A stretch of 60,017 bases of DNA from CALCMJ01 sp964475415 (GCA_964475415.1 CAYYWZ010000017.1:1-60017); one strand, 5' to 3'; shown: positions 33,807 through 43,509, counted from the first letter of the stretch. The notes: generated by a model from the sequence alone, not told the origin. Numbers and translations are program-made.

Positions 33807-35504
33807 TCAAATAATAGGTAGGTCTATAATAGCTCTAGTCCCTTTGGCTACATCATTCTCATCTTTGAGATCCTCATATCTAAGTGTATAACCTTTGTTG
33901 TACTTATGGAGTCTATCCTTAATAATCTGTATACCATAAGAAGTATGATTAGCACTTTTGGGTTTTGAGGAGACATTTCTTCCTACACCATCATCCTCTA
34001 TCTTACAGATGATATGCTTATCCCCTTGCTGAAAGTGAATCTTTATATTGCCCATAATATCCTTGGGTATCACCCCATGTAGGATAGCATTTTCTAAAAG
34101 TGGCTGTATCATAAAAACTGGAATCTCCCTGTCCAGATCTAAGGCATCATCAACGATAAAGCTAAAATCAAACTGATCTTCTTTTCCCAATCTTTCTAGA
34201 TGCATATAGTTTTTGAGAAACTTGATCTCATCCTTGAGACTTAGTTTTTCTTCCTTACTAGATCTTAGCATGATGCGCATCAGTTGTGCAAATTGATTTA
34301 GATATTTTCGCGCTTCTTTATTTTTATTAGTTACGATTAGCCCTTGGATAGAGTTCAGAGCATTGAAAAGAAAATGTGGATTCATCTCTAACTGTAAGAC
34401 CTTCTGTTCCGTTCTCAGCAGTTCGTTCTCGAGCTTAAGCTTCCTTCTTTCTTCTATCCACTTTCTACTAGTGGATTTTTCTCTCCATAAGGATAGAAGG
34501 GCAAGCAATAGCAGAAAAGAAACCATAGATAAAATAATAGGCCAGTAGGTATCTGATAGCTCATGATCTATATCAAACGATTTCTTAACAGGCAATGACG
34601 GACTATCATCTACAAGTGTTCTAGCATAGAGGACATGCTTTCCTGAAGCTAGCTCATCAAGTTTAAGTATATTCTTGTCTAGTAATTTCCAATTTTCCTC
34701 TTGATCTAGCTTATACTGGTACTGAACCTTTGCTGGATCTGAAGGATAGTAAGATGAAAACCTAAAAGTTTTGTTCTTACTTTGTCCACTTGAAGTTTCT
34801 CTGATCTCTAAGGCAAGATTAGATATTTTTTCGAATCTATGATTGACAATTAACTTATTACCATCAGCAATCCAGAAATTATCTATATCGTCTTTAGCTA
34901 TAAGTATATTATTATTGACAGAAGTGTACAATACATCTTTTCTATAACTTACAAGATCAAAAGCTAATAGCTGGAACCCATTTGACAAAATTAGGGTATC
35001 ATCTATTTTGTATAAGAAAGTAATTTGCTGTGGCAAGTCTAAATCTTGGATAAACAATTGCTTAGCTTCTGAGCCATCCCAAGTCCACAATCCATCAGCT
35101 AAGGTAGCTACCAATAGAAGCTCATCATTCATCGTTGCCAACGCACTGACTAGAGAGGGAAACGAATGACTAAAACTCCAATTATCGCAAGAACTTATCA
35201 AGGTATTACTAATAGCATAATACCATTCTGTCCTATATATAATAGAATCTTGCACCTGCTGATTGGGGAAAGTTTTGAGAAAATCGCAAGTACATCCAGT
35301 AGGTATGTATTGTGCAGGATACCATGCGTATTCATCATAGTTTAGATAGCTCCCCTCCTCTGCGATTAGAATTTTATTCTTATAAAAATACAAATCACTT
35401 ATATTCGTTTTTCTGATAGAAAGGGTATCACTACCTAACAGCAAAGTTCCTACGAAAAGGTACAAGAGTGTACATCTTATTTTATTTCTTTGTTGGGTAG
35501 TCAA
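33807..35504 (-). CDS. LytS/YehU-type sensor histidine kinase with Y_Y_Y domain
   Basis: A 565-residue membrane kinase. After an N-terminal signal or anchor, residues of about 25-240 are a reduced propeller-like sensor, followed by a Y_Y_Y-type beta-sandwich near 245-310. One transmembrane helix (ILSMVSFLLLLALLSLW) precedes a coiled coil and a His_kinase (PF06580) domain with LQLEMNPHFLFNALNSIQGL, where the His in NPHFLFN is the phosphoacceptor. An HATPase domain follows (MIQPLLENAILHGV, then IEDDGVGRN). Its usual partner, a LytTR response regulator, is not beside it, so it is an orphan kinase here. The sensor part is shorter than in most relatives. The signal is unknown. Confidence 0.9.
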   Translation of the reverse strand: MTTQQRNKIRCTLLYLFVGTLLLGSDTLSIRKTNISDLYFYKNKILIAEEGSYLNYDEYAWYPAQYIPTGCTCDFLKTFPNQQVQDSIIYRTEWYYAISNTLISSCDNWSFSHSFPSLVSALATMNDELLLVATLADGLWTWDGSEAKQLFIQDLDLPQQITFLYKIDDTLILSNGFQLLAFDLVSYRKDVLYTSVNNNILIAKDDIDNFWIADGNKLIVNHRFEKISNLALEIRETSSGQSKNKTFRFSSYYPSDPAKVQYQYKLDQEENWKLLDKNILKLDELASGKHVLYARTLVDDSPSLPVKKSFDIDHELSDTYWPIILSMVSFLLLLALLSLWREKSTSRKWIEERRKLKLENELLRTEQKVLQLEMNPHFLFNALNSIQGLIVTNKNKEARKYLNQFAQLMRIMLRSSKEEKLSLKDEIKFLKNYMHLERLGKEDQFDFSFIVDDALDLDREIPVFMIQPLLENAILHGVIPKDIMGNIKIHFQQGDKHIICKIEDDGVGRNVSSKPKSANHTSYGIQIIKDRLHKYNKGYTLRYEDLKDENDVAKGTRAIIDLPII

Positions 35505-35581
35505 CTTTTATAGATAGTATATGTTAGATTCGTCAAGAGCAAAAGCAATTATAGTCAATATAGAAAAAATTATAAATTTAA

Positions 35582-36133
35582 ATGAAGGTAGCAATAATAT
35601 CCTCGAGTGTTAGAGAAGGTAGAAATACGCATAAGGTGGCAAAGGGCATTGCTGCTCGGCTAGAAGCTATGGATATATCGCAGGATCTGGTAGATCTCAA
35701 GTCGTATAAACTTCCAGCTCTAAGCTATACCTATAAGTCTCACCCTGATCCATCTGAGCATATGGAAAAGCTGGCTGGGATCTTAGACACTGCCAATGCT
35801 ATGATTTTTGTCTCCCCAGAATACAATGGAAGTTTTACCGCTCCGCTTAAGGATATGGTAGATTATTTTGCCAAAGGTCCTTTTGCAGGAAAAACGATTG
35901 GAGTAGCTACAGTAAGTTCTGGCGGAATGGGAGGAATCCGAGCGGCTATGCATATGCAACTATTGATCCTCGGATGTTTTGGCCATCCATTACCTGAAAT
36001 GTTATTGACAGGAAATGTCAATAGTAAGTTCGATGATAATGAAGAAATTTCTGATCCCGACTATAAGGCTGCGGTGGATAAGTATTTGGTGCAGTTTGTC
36101 AAAGTGGCTGGTGCGTTGGATAAAATCGAATAA
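35582..36133 (+). CDS. NADPH-dependent FMN reductase family protein
   Basis: A 183-residue flavodoxin-fold oxidoreductase. The FMN phosphate loop is ISSSVREGRNTHKVAKG at the N-terminus. SPEYNGSFTAPLKDMVDYF near residue 80 is the typical flavin-binding and dimer-contact block, followed by TVSSGGMGGIRAAMHMQ. It probably reduces FMN, quinones or similar acceptors with NAD(P)H; the substrate cannot be told. It is transcribed alone, divergently from the kinase at 35504. Confidence 0.9.
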   Translation: MKVAIISSSVREGRNTHKVAKGIAARLEAMDISQDLVDLKSYKLPALSYTYKSHPDPSEHMEKLAGILDTANAMIFVSPEYNGSFTAPLKDMVDYFAKGPFAGKTIGVATVSSGGMGGIRAAMHMQLLILGCFGHPLPEMLLTGNVNSKFDDNEEISDPDYKAAVDKYLVQFVKVAGALDKIE

Positions 36134-36192
36134 GTGTTTAACTTATCCTGTATCGAGTTTCAAATAAATTAATTTAGAAAAACAGAATATTA

Positions 36193-36216
36193 ATTTGTAG
36201 TCAGGAGACTACAAAT
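36193..36216. repeat. Dispersed palindrome ATTTGTAGTC-AGGA-GACTACAAAT
   Basis: A perfect 10-base-pair stem with a four-base loop. Nearly the same element occurs at 59709-59732. A decayed third version (GTTTATAGTTTCAAACTACAAAC) lies at about 36312-36334, in the same gap between the reductase and the next gene. No gene is seen in 36134-36365. Confidence 0.7.
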
Positions 36217-36365
36217 AGCCTTAGGTTTAATTTAATCAAATGCAGGGATACATTTTTTACCTACAATTAGTGTGGTGTAGAAAGTTCTTGGAATTAGGAT
36301 GGAGATATATAGGTTTATAGTTTCAAACTACAAACAGCAGTGTCTTTTTTCTTAAGCATTTTTTC

Positions 36366-37010
36366 TTAAAACTGACCGTACGATAAGTCTTCATTTAGCT
36401 GATAAACAACAGAACGTATTCTTTCCATAACCTTCTCATCATATCTTTTCAGGCCTTTTCCAAAAAAAATATCTCCTGTTTTATGGAAAATACTTGTATG
36501 TCTATACATTTTAGAAGTCTGGATAAAATCTTTAATTTTCTCGTTCTTAGCATTTCGGTAATGATAAATTAATTCATTATCCGTCCTATATGTGTAAACG
36601 TATTTGTCACCGATTTCAAAATCAATATTACCCAACTCTAGTTTTTCATTCATAAAAACGGAATCCCGTTTACCTGCTTGAAAATCATCAAATAAATCGC
36701 CTGGAACAAATACAACCTTACCAAATAAATATTCATTTTGCCAGATCTCAATGAATCTCCTCAAAAATGAGTCATTTTCGATACTACTCTCAAGATACTT
36801 TTCGTGCATTTTTACCCTAAGCTTTTCAGGAACGGATTCTGATTCTGACAGTCTCTTATATTCGTTTTCTGTAGGCGTTCTCATGTAGAGTCTTACAACT
36901 AAAGCCTTTTCCTTAAGGTACTCTATAGCTTCAACTCTATTATCCTGAGCTGTTATGCCTTCGTTGCAGAAAATAGATATAAAACCGAACAAAAATAAAA
37001 TCTTATACAT
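36366..37010 (-). CDS. Exported hypothetical protein
   Basis: A 214-residue protein with a signal peptide (MYKILFLFGFISIFC, then NEGITAQ). The Cys inside the signal is not in a good lipobox context. The mature part is mixed helix and strand, rich in charged residues, with EYLKEKALVVRLYMRTPTENE, then IEIWQNEYLFGKVVFVPGD, DKYVYTYRT and GLKRYDEKVMERIRSVVYQL. I do not recognise the family. No internal repeats, metal sites or sorting domain are visible. It stands alone on the minus strand, divergent from the moxR operon by 227 bases. Confidence 0.65.
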   Translation of the reverse strand: MYKILFLFGFISIFCNEGITAQDNRVEAIEYLKEKALVVRLYMRTPTENEYKRLSESESVPEKLRVKMHEKYLESSIENDSFLRRFIEIWQNEYLFGKVVFVPGDLFDDFQAGKRDSVFMNEKLELGNIDFEIGDKYVYTYRTDNELIYHYRNAKNEKIKDFIQTSKMYRHTSIFHKTGDIFFGKGLKRYDEKVMERIRSVVYQLNEDLSYGQF

Positions 37011-37237
37011 CGTAATATTTATAGGACAAAAATCGAACTATTAGTCCAGTAACAAGCCCTAAATTTTGTTAAAAAAATGCTAAATCAGCCTTTTATGTTT
37101 TCAGGGTATCACCAAAGCTAATTAAATTCGTCCTGCTTAAGAATAACACTGTCGTTATTATTGAACATTCTGAACAATTTTTATCAAATTTGTGGCTTTT
37201 GTAAGCTCGTAAAGAAACTATCTAAACGCATATAATT

Positions 37238-38236
37238 ATGGACGTAGCCATTGACATAGAAGCATTAAATCAACAGATATTCCTAGAAAGTGCTTTTATA
37301 GAAACACTCAACGAATCTAGTTCCAAAGTCATCGTAGGACAGAAGTACATGTTAGAAAGATTACTTCTAGGATTATTAGCAAAGGGACATGTTCTTCTAG
37401 AGGGTCTGCCTGGTCTAGCCAAAACACTTTCTATTAAGACCTTATCTTCTGCTATCGATGCGGGATTCCAGCGTATACAATTTACGCCAGATCTACTTCC
37501 TGCAGATATCATAGGTACTATGATCTATAATCCTAACAAGAATACCTTCGACGTACGTAAGGGACCTATCTTCTCTAATTTTATCCTCGCGGATGAGATC
37601 AACAGAGCTCCTGCAAAAGTGCAATCTGCACTGCTAGAGGCAATGCAAGAAAGACAGGTTACGATAGGTAACGAGACCTATAAACTCAAAGAGCCTTTTC
37701 TAGTACTTGCTACGCAGAACCCTATAGAGCAGGAAGGCACCTATCCCCTACCAGAAGCTCAGGTCGATCGTTTCATGCTGAAGGTGAAAATCGATTATCC
37801 AGAAAAAGAAGATGAGAGACAGATCATCAGAAAGGTAATATCAGGAGAAACGATGCAGAAAATAGAGGCGGTGATCAAACCTGAGACGATCATCAAGGCT
37901 AGAGAACTCGTAAGTAAAATTTACATGGATGAAAAAATAGAGAGTTATATTCTGGACATCGTATTTGCTACAAGGAATCCAGAGAAATATAATCTTTCTA
38001 AACTGAAGCCGCTCATAACCTACGGTGGTTCTCCTAGAGCCTCTATAAATCTTGCACTTGCCTCTAAGGCCTATGCATTCATCAATAGAAGAGGCTATGT
38101 AATTCCAGATGATGTAAGAAATATATGCCAAGATGTGCTACGCCACAGAATAGGAATAAGCTATGAAGCTGAAGCTGAAAATATAAGCCAAGAAGATATT
38201 ATCAAAGAAATATTAGATACGGTAGAAGTACCTTAA
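37238..38236 (+). CDS. moxR: MoxR-family AAA+ ATPase
   Basis: A 332-residue AAA+ ATPase of the MoxR (AAA_3) group, a chaperone that works with von Willebrand A proteins. Walker A is EGLPGLAKT near residue 55, and Walker B with its following helix is LADEINRAPAKVQSALLEAM. Sensor 1 is LATQNPIEQEGTYPLPEAQVD, written here in two parts: LATQNP and EGTYPLPEAQVD. The C-terminal lid has YGGSPRASINL. It is the first gene of the bat operon; its stop overlaps the next start by one base (TAATG). Confidence 0.95.
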   Translation: MDVAIDIEALNQQIFLESAFIETLNESSSKVIVGQKYMLERLLLGLLAKGHVLLEGLPGLAKTLSIKTLSSAIDAGFQRIQFTPDLLPADIIGTMIYNPNKNTFDVRKGPIFSNFILADEINRAPAKVQSALLEAMQERQVTIGNETYKLKEPFLVLATQNPIEQEGTYPLPEAQVDRFMLKVKIDYPEKEDERQIIRKVISGETMQKIEAVIKPETIIKARELVSKIYMDEKIESYILDIVFATRNPEKYNLSKLKPLITYGGSPRASINLALASKAYAFINRRGYVIPDDVRNICQDVLRHRIGISYEAEAENISQEDIIKEILDTVEVP

Positions 38237-39105
38237 TGGACGCATCAGAAATCCTAAAAAAAGTTAGGAAGATAGAGATAAAGACCAAGGGATTATCTAA
38301 ACATATCTTCTCAGGAGAGTACCACAGTGCTTTCAAGGGTCGAGGTATGTCCTTCAGCGAAGTAAGAGATTATCATTATGGTGACGATGTCAGGAACATA
38401 GACTGGAATGTTACTGCAAGAACGGGAACGCCTTTCATTAAGGTTTTCGAAGAAGAGCGAGAACTGACCGTTGTTTTCCTTATTGACCTTAGTAAGTCCG
38501 CTTACTTCGGTACCAACACTCAGTTCAAAAACGAGATCATGACAGAGATAAGTGCTGTTGTTGCTTTCTCAGCGATGAACAATAATGATAAGGTGGGTGC
38601 TATCTTTTTTACAGATAGGATAGAAAAATTTATACCACCCAAGAAAGGTAAAAAACATATTCTCAGAATTATAAGAGAGCTTATCTATTCAGAGCCAGAA
38701 GGGAATGGCACAGATATCGGTCTTGCGCTCAGATATCTTAATAATGTACAGAAGAAGAGAAGTATAGCTTTTCTATTTTCTGATTTCATGACCAAAGGAT
38801 ATGAGAGCGCTCTAAGCATTGCAGGGAGGAAACATGATATTATAGGTATGCATCTATATGACGAGAAAGAAGAACGATTGCCCAAGGTCGGACTGCTAAG
38901 TGTAGAAGATGCAGAAACCGGAAAGGTGATAGAAATAGATACCAACGATAAAAGAGTACGTGAAAAATATGAATCCTGGTTTTCGGAAAATATCCAGTAT
39001 CTGAAAACTAACTTTTCTCAGAATGGATTAGATACGCTCAGTCTTACGACGGAAGGAGATTATGTCAAAGCATTACTGAAATTTTTTAAAAGAAGAGGTC
39101 GTTGA
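38236..39105 (+). CDS. DUF58 domain protein of the bat operon
   Basis: A 289-residue cytoplasmic protein with the DUF58 signature YHYGDDVRNIDWNVTARTG near residue 50, followed by a vWA-like fold (VVFLIDLSKSAYFGT) with a DxSxS site. DUF58 proteins accompany MoxR ATPases throughout bacteria and are thought to act in the same complex. Start and stop overlap both neighbours, so it is translated as part of the chain. There is no signal or membrane segment. Confidence 0.92.
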   Translation: MDASEILKKVRKIEIKTKGLSKHIFSGEYHSAFKGRGMSFSEVRDYHYGDDVRNIDWNVTARTGTPFIKVFEEERELTVVFLIDLSKSAYFGTNTQFKNEIMTEISAVVAFSAMNNNDKVGAIFFTDRIEKFIPPKKGKKHILRIIRELIYSEPEGNGTDIGLALRYLNNVQKKRSIAFLFSDFMTKGYESALSIAGRKHDIIGMHLYDEKEERLPKVGLLSVEDAETGKVIEIDTNDKRVREKYESWFSENIQYLKTNFSQNGLDTLSLTTEGDYVKALLKFFKRRGR

Positions 39106-40124
39106 GAATAGCGCTAATCATCATATTATCCACCTTACATTTTGTACTATCCTCACAGATAAGTTCTGTAGCTATTCTGACACAGGATACAATCGAGATA
39201 GGAGAACCCTTCCTTATACAGTTTAAAATTTCTTCCCCTAAGTCTGAATATGTCAAAAATCTAGAACTCAATTTTGTTGACAGCATCATAAATCTCAATA
39301 GTTCATACAAAGATAGTTTGGAAACGGTATACTATGCTGATTTCGAAATTTCTAATTACGGGTCATGGCCTAATAACGAAAAAACATACCGTCCTAAGAA
39401 AGAACAATGGAAGGCTAACGGCAATAACTTTATGTTAGAACTTCAGATGGAAGGTATAATCTGGGATTACGGCGTATTCCAGATTCCAGGTCTTACAGTA
39501 GATTATGATAATACGGTAACAAGGCAGATAAGAACACAGAATCCTGTCCTTTTTGTTCTTCCTCCAGCAGATTTTGCTCCTAAGGACACTACGGAAACTA
39601 TAGCCGCTATCAAGCCTATAATTACAGAAAAGAAAACTATAGAAGATTATCTATGGATAGCTTATATTCTTGGGGCTTTATTGTTATTAGGGCTTTTATT
39701 TTACTTTATAAAGAAACTAGGCAAAGAAGAATTGGAGATCGAAGAAGCTCCTATCATCAAGCGACCTGCTCATGAGATCGCTAAAGAAAAACTAAGCTCT
39801 TTGCAGCAAAACAAAATATGGCAAGAAGGAAAGATAAAGGCATATCAGTCAGAGCTGACCTTTATTATAAGAGAGTATCTGGAAAATAGATATGATATCA
39901 ATGCCTTAGAATCTACTACAGAAGAAATACTAAAAGATATCGGTAAGCAAGACTTTGACAATACGTATGAGTCAGATCTTAAACAAATTCTGACGATAGC
40001 AGATCTTGTCAAATTTGCCAAAGCCAAGCCATCAGATGATATACATGAAAGTTTTCTACATAAGGCAGTGGCATTTGTAGAAGGTACGAAACTAATCCCT
40101 ACAATAGAACCAGAAGATGAGTAG
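39102..40124 (+). CDS. Membrane protein of the bat operon (DUF4381-like)
   Basis: A 340-residue protein starting at a TTG that overlaps the DUF58 stop by four bases; no ATG fits. A signal sequence (IALIIILSTLHFVLS) leads an exported beta-rich domain like that of BatD (DTIEIGEPFLIQFKI). One transmembrane helix near residue 190-210 (WIAYILGALLLLGLLFYFI) follows, then a cytoplasmic helical tail. This is the layout of the small membrane protein found between DUF58 and BatA in Bacteroidota. It overlaps batA by 8 bases. The exact family name is uncertain. Confidence 0.85.
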   Translation: MRIALIIILSTLHFVLSSQISSVAILTQDTIEIGEPFLIQFKISSPKSEYVKNLELNFVDSIINLNSSYKDSLETVYYADFEISNYGSWPNNEKTYRPKKEQWKANGNNFMLELQMEGIIWDYGVFQIPGLTVDYDNTVTRQIRTQNPVLFVLPPADFAPKDTTETIAAIKPIITEKKTIEDYLWIAYILGALLLLGLLFYFIKKLGKEELEIEEAPIIKRPAHEIAKEKLSSLQQNKIWQEGKIKAYQSELTFIIREYLENRYDINALESTTEEILKDIGKQDFDNTYESDLKQILTIADLVKFAKAKPSDDIHESFLHKAVAFVEGTKLIPTIEPEDE

Positions 40125-41124
40125 TTTGTGGGGAGACATACATTTTCAGAATCCAGTTTTCTTTCTCTTGTTACTGGCGATACCGCTATTTCTTTTCTGG
40201 AAGTGGTACAAAAAGCCAGCGCGATCTGCCAACTTTACGATTTCAGATCTGCATGGATTAGGAGCATCTTCTTCTCTGAGATCTAGATTGCGTATACTTA
40301 TTCCTATAGCTAGAGCTATTGCATATAGCCTTCTAGTTATTGCTCTTGCAAGACCGCAACTTACCCTTAAGGAAGAAGAAGTCAAAGCTGAAGGCATAGA
40401 CATTATGCTCATTATGGATTTATCATCCAGTATGTTAGCCAAAGATTTTGAGCCAGATAGATTATCTGTGAGTAAGCAGGTAGCGCAGACCTTTGTAGAT
40501 AAGAGACAGTATGACAGAATAGGACTTGCTGTATTTGCGGGAGAAAGTTTTACTCAATGCCCTATAACTACAGATCATAGAATCTTAAAAACTTTTCTGG
40601 CAAACCTAGAATGTGGCATGCTAGAAGATGGTACAGCTATAGGTATGGGGCTCGCATCAGCAGTCAATCGACTCAAGGAAAGTGATGGTACTTCCAAGGT
40701 TGCAATATTACTAACAGATGGTGTCAATAATGCAGGCTATATCAAACCTATGACCGCTGCAGAAATTGCTAAGGAGATAGGTGTGAAAGTATATACTATA
40801 GGGGTCGGAACGCTAGGGAATGCAATCTCACCAGTGAGTAGAAGGAGCGATGGAAGATATGTTTTCGGTATGGCGAAAGTAGAGATAGATGAGAAACTAT
40901 TAGAAGAGATCGCTAAGTCTACTGGTGGAAAATACTTCAGAGCAACATCAGAAGCAAAGCTCGAACAAATATATGAAGAAATAGATCGTCTAGAAAAAAC
41001 AGAAATAGATGTAACCGTGTTTAAGAGGTACTCAGAAGAGTTTAGAAAGTTTCTTTTTTGGGGTATAATATTACTGTTGATAGAGTTTATACTAAATCAT
41101 GTTTTACTAAGAAAAATACCGTAA
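40117..41124 (+). CDS. batA: BatA, vWA-domain membrane protein
   Basis: A 335-residue protein with N-terminal hydrophobic segments (FFLLLLAIPLFLFWKW and a second near residue 65-80), a periplasm- or cytoplasm-facing von Willebrand A domain with an intact MIDAS site (DIMLIMDLSSSML, DxSxS near residue 105), and a C-terminal helix (FLFWGIILLLIEFIL). Bat proteins were first linked to aerotolerance in Bacteroides fragilis; they probably form a membrane complex with MoxR. It is followed four bases later by the paralogue batB. Confidence 0.92.
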   Translation: MSSLWGDIHFQNPVFFLLLLAIPLFLFWKWYKKPARSANFTISDLHGLGASSSLRSRLRILIPIARAIAYSLLVIALARPQLTLKEEEVKAEGIDIMLIMDLSSSMLAKDFEPDRLSVSKQVAQTFVDKRQYDRIGLAVFAGESFTQCPITTDHRILKTFLANLECGMLEDGTAIGMGLASAVNRLKESDGTSKVAILLTDGVNNAGYIKPMTAAEIAKEIGVKVYTIGVGTLGNAISPVSRRSDGRYVFGMAKVEIDEKLLEEIAKSTGGKYFRATSEAKLEQIYEEIDRLEKTEIDVTVFKRYSEEFRKFLFWGIILLLIEFILNHVLLRKIP

Positions 41125-41128
41125 GCTA

Positions 41129-42142
41129 TTGTTTAGATTTGAAGACATAATAGGCATGTATGCTTTGATAGCAGTTCCGATAATATTCGGACTACTGTTT
41201 CTGTCTTTGTATGTCAAAGAAAGGCAGTTGCAAAAATTAGCTAGCAGCGGTCTACTTTCTAGACTTGTTCCTTTTTGGTCAAAAAATAAGGAGTGGATAA
41301 AAATTATACTTTTTACATTAGCAACTGCATTCTTAGCTGCAGCATGGGCTAATCCTCAATGGGGATCAAAAAAACAGAAAGTAAAAGCTAAAAGTTCAGA
41401 TATCATTATCGCCTTAGATATATCACAAAGTATGATGGCTGAGGATATCTCCCCTAACAGACTAGAGCGTTCTAAGCGGATGGCGACACAGTTGATCAGA
41501 TCGCTCAGAGGCGAACGGATAGGTCTTATCTATTTTGCCGGCAGCGCCTATTTACAGATGCCGCTAACCAACGACTATGCTGCAGCAGAAATATTTATAA
41601 AAAGTGCTAACACCAACCAAGCTGGAACACAAGGAACAGCTATTGCGGATGCTATAGAGTTAGGTGTATCTGCATTTACTGACGAGAAAAATTCTCAGAA
41701 AGCAATGATCATTATTTCTGATGGAGAAAACCATGATTCAGAAGCTGTCATCGCCGCAAGAGAGGCTAATGAGCAAGGCACGTTTATTTACACTATAGGT
41801 GTAGGAACGGAGAAAGGCGCACCTGTGCCAGTAATGAACAGAGGCAGAAAAGAATACAAAATAGATAAAAGTGGAGGCACTGTAAACAGTAGTTTAAATA
41901 TTGCAGCTATGCAAGATATATCAGCTGCTGGACAAGGGGAAACTTATTTGCTGAACCAAGGAGATCAGTTGATTACCGACTTAAAGAAAGAATTAAACAA
42001 AATAGAAAAGAAAGAAGTAGAACAAAGATCTTTCTCTGATTACGAAAGTTATTTTCAGTACTTCTTATTCATAGGAATTATTTTGCTGCTAATAGAGTTT
42101 CTAATAAGTAATAGAAGAAAAAATAAAATCCTTACTGAATAG
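41129..42142 (+). CDS. batB: BatB, vWA-domain membrane protein
   Basis: A 337-residue paralogue of BatA with the same plan: two N-terminal hydrophobic helices (ALIAVPIIFGLLFLSLYV; IILFTLATAFLAAAWA), a vWA domain with MIDAS DIIIALDISQSMMAED near residue 95, TNQAGTQGTAIADAI, and a C-terminal helix YFLFIGIILLLIEFLIS. The start is TTG, four bases after the batA stop. Two bases separate it from batC. Confidence 0.92.
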   Translation: MFRFEDIIGMYALIAVPIIFGLLFLSLYVKERQLQKLASSGLLSRLVPFWSKNKEWIKIILFTLATAFLAAAWANPQWGSKKQKVKAKSSDIIIALDISQSMMAEDISPNRLERSKRMATQLIRSLRGERIGLIYFAGSAYLQMPLTNDYAAAEIFIKSANTNQAGTQGTAIADAIELGVSAFTDEKNSQKAMIIISDGENHDSEAVIAAREANEQGTFIYTIGVGTEKGAPVPVMNRGRKEYKIDKSGGTVNSSLNIAAMQDISAAGQGETYLLNQGDQLITDLKKELNKIEKKEVEQRSFSDYESYFQYFLFIGIILLLIEFLISNRRKNKILTE

Positions 42143-42144
42143 TT

Positions 42145-42930
42145 ATGACAAAAAAGTTAGGAAACATAAGCTCGTTAATTTGTTTGTTTGTACTGCTATG
42201 TATTACAAGCAACACCTTATCTGCTCAGTCTGCACACAAACTCCTAAGAAAAGGAGACCACTACTATGATGTACAAGAATATAGTCTAGCCGAAAATAGT
42301 TACAGAAAGTCATATGACAAAGACAAAACCTCAAAGGGGGCTTTCAATCTAGGTAACTCGATATACAATCAAGAACGATACGAAGAGGCCATACAACATT
42401 ATCAGAGTGCAGCTGTAGCAGCAAAAACAGATACAGAAAGTGCGGGAGCTTATTATAATCTCGGTAATGCATATTTTAAAAATCAGCAATTAGATGAAGC
42501 TATAGATGCTTACAAACAATCGCTGAGACTAAACCCTACTGATAAAGCTGCTAAATACAATCTGCTAGTATCCAAAGAAGTAAAAAAACAGATGGAGCAA
42601 CAGCAACAAGAGCAGCAGCAAGACCAACAAAATCAGGATCAAGAAAATCAAGAGCAACAAGATCAGGAACAACAGGAGCAGCAGGAGCAGCAAGACCAAG
42701 GAGAAAGTGGTGAGCAAGAAGAACAACAGGAGCAACAAGAATCCGAACAAGATAGTACACAGCAGATGGAAGAAGGAGGCATGTTCGACAGTACAAGATT
42801 AGATAAGCAGGAACTAGATAGTCTAGACGCTGCAAAACTTTTACAGATAATAGAAAGCGAAGAAAAGAAGGTGCAAGAAAAATTAAGAAAATTTAATTCC
42901 AACAGAAAAAAACAAGAAAAAGATTGGTAA
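42145..42930 (+). CDS. batC: BatC, TPR protein with Gln/Glu-rich tail
   Basis: A 261-residue exported protein: signal peptide (LICLFVLLCITSNTLSAQ), three TPR repeats at about residues 30-145 (YYDVQEYSLAENSYRKSY, SAGAYYNLGNAYFKNQQLDE), and a very low-complexity stretch of Gln, Glu and Asp (about 150-210). A short conserved-looking end contains MFDSTRLDKQELDSLDA and a coiled coil. This matches BatC. The CAR/CAA repeats could vary in length between strains. Confidence 0.88.
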   Translation: MTKKLGNISSLICLFVLLCITSNTLSAQSAHKLLRKGDHYYDVQEYSLAENSYRKSYDKDKTSKGAFNLGNSIYNQERYEEAIQHYQSAAVAAKTDTESAGAYYNLGNAYFKNQQLDEAIDAYKQSLRLNPTDKAAKYNLLVSKEVKKQMEQQQQEQQQDQQNQDQENQEQQDQEQQEQQEQQDQGESGEQEEQQEQQESEQDSTQQMEEGGMFDSTRLDKQELDSLDAAKLLQIIESEEKKVQEKLRKFNSNRKKQEKDW

Positions 42931-42957
42931 CAGATTTTTTAAAAATGACTTAAAGCT

Positions 42958-43509
42958 ATGAAACAACTTATCTATCTTTCCCATGTAAAAATTATCCTGA
43001 GCTTATGTTTAATCTTTAGTTACATTAGTCCGATAGTAGCTCAAAATGATACAAGAAAATTATCAGTAGAATTATCTAATGACTCTATATTGATAGGCAA
43101 TAATTTCAGTCTTAAATATACTTTAGAAAATATAGATTCAGAGATCGAACTACCTACTTTTCAAGATTTAGAAATTCTAAGTGGACCTAATATTACTTCT
43201 AGTTTTCATTCTATTAATGGTGTAGGCTCTTCATCTAAAAGTTATACCTATATTCTTAAGCCTACAAAAGAAGGAGAGATAATTATAGAGCCTGCTTATG
43301 TAACAGGAGAAGAACCCTTAGAAACGGATTATGTCAAAATAGAAGTCTATCCTAACCCAGAGGGCATACAACAGGACAATAGTTTTAAGAATTCAGATAC
43401 AGAGTTTTTCTTTTCTTTTCCAGGAGAAGATTTCTGGGGAAGACAACAGATACCACAAGAAAAAAATCCTACCAAGAAAAAAAGAAAAAGAAAATTGAAA
43501 AAAATATAG
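42958..43509 (+). CDS. Short BatD-like protein (N-terminal domain only)
   Basis: A 183-residue exported protein. Signal peptide (IILSLCLIFSYISPIVAQ), then one BatD-type beta domain: LSVELSNDSILIGNNFSLKY, FQDLEILSGPNITSSFHSI, SKSYTYILKPTKEGEIIIEP. It ends in a very basic tail, KKKRKRKLKKI. Its domain parallels the first 120 or so residues of the full BatD encoded immediately after, so it looks like a partial duplication kept as its own gene. The stop at 43507-43509 abuts the BatD ATG. It could be a functional extra subunit; the clean frame and signal argue against a pseudogene. Confidence 0.8.
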   Translation: MKQLIYLSHVKIILSLCLIFSYISPIVAQNDTRKLSVELSNDSILIGNNFSLKYTLENIDSEIELPTFQDLEILSGPNITSSFHSINGVGSSSKSYTYILKPTKEGEIIIEPAYVTGEEPLETDYVKIEVYPNPEGIQQDNSFKNSDTEFFFSFPGEDFWGRQQIPQEKNPTKKKRKRKLKKI

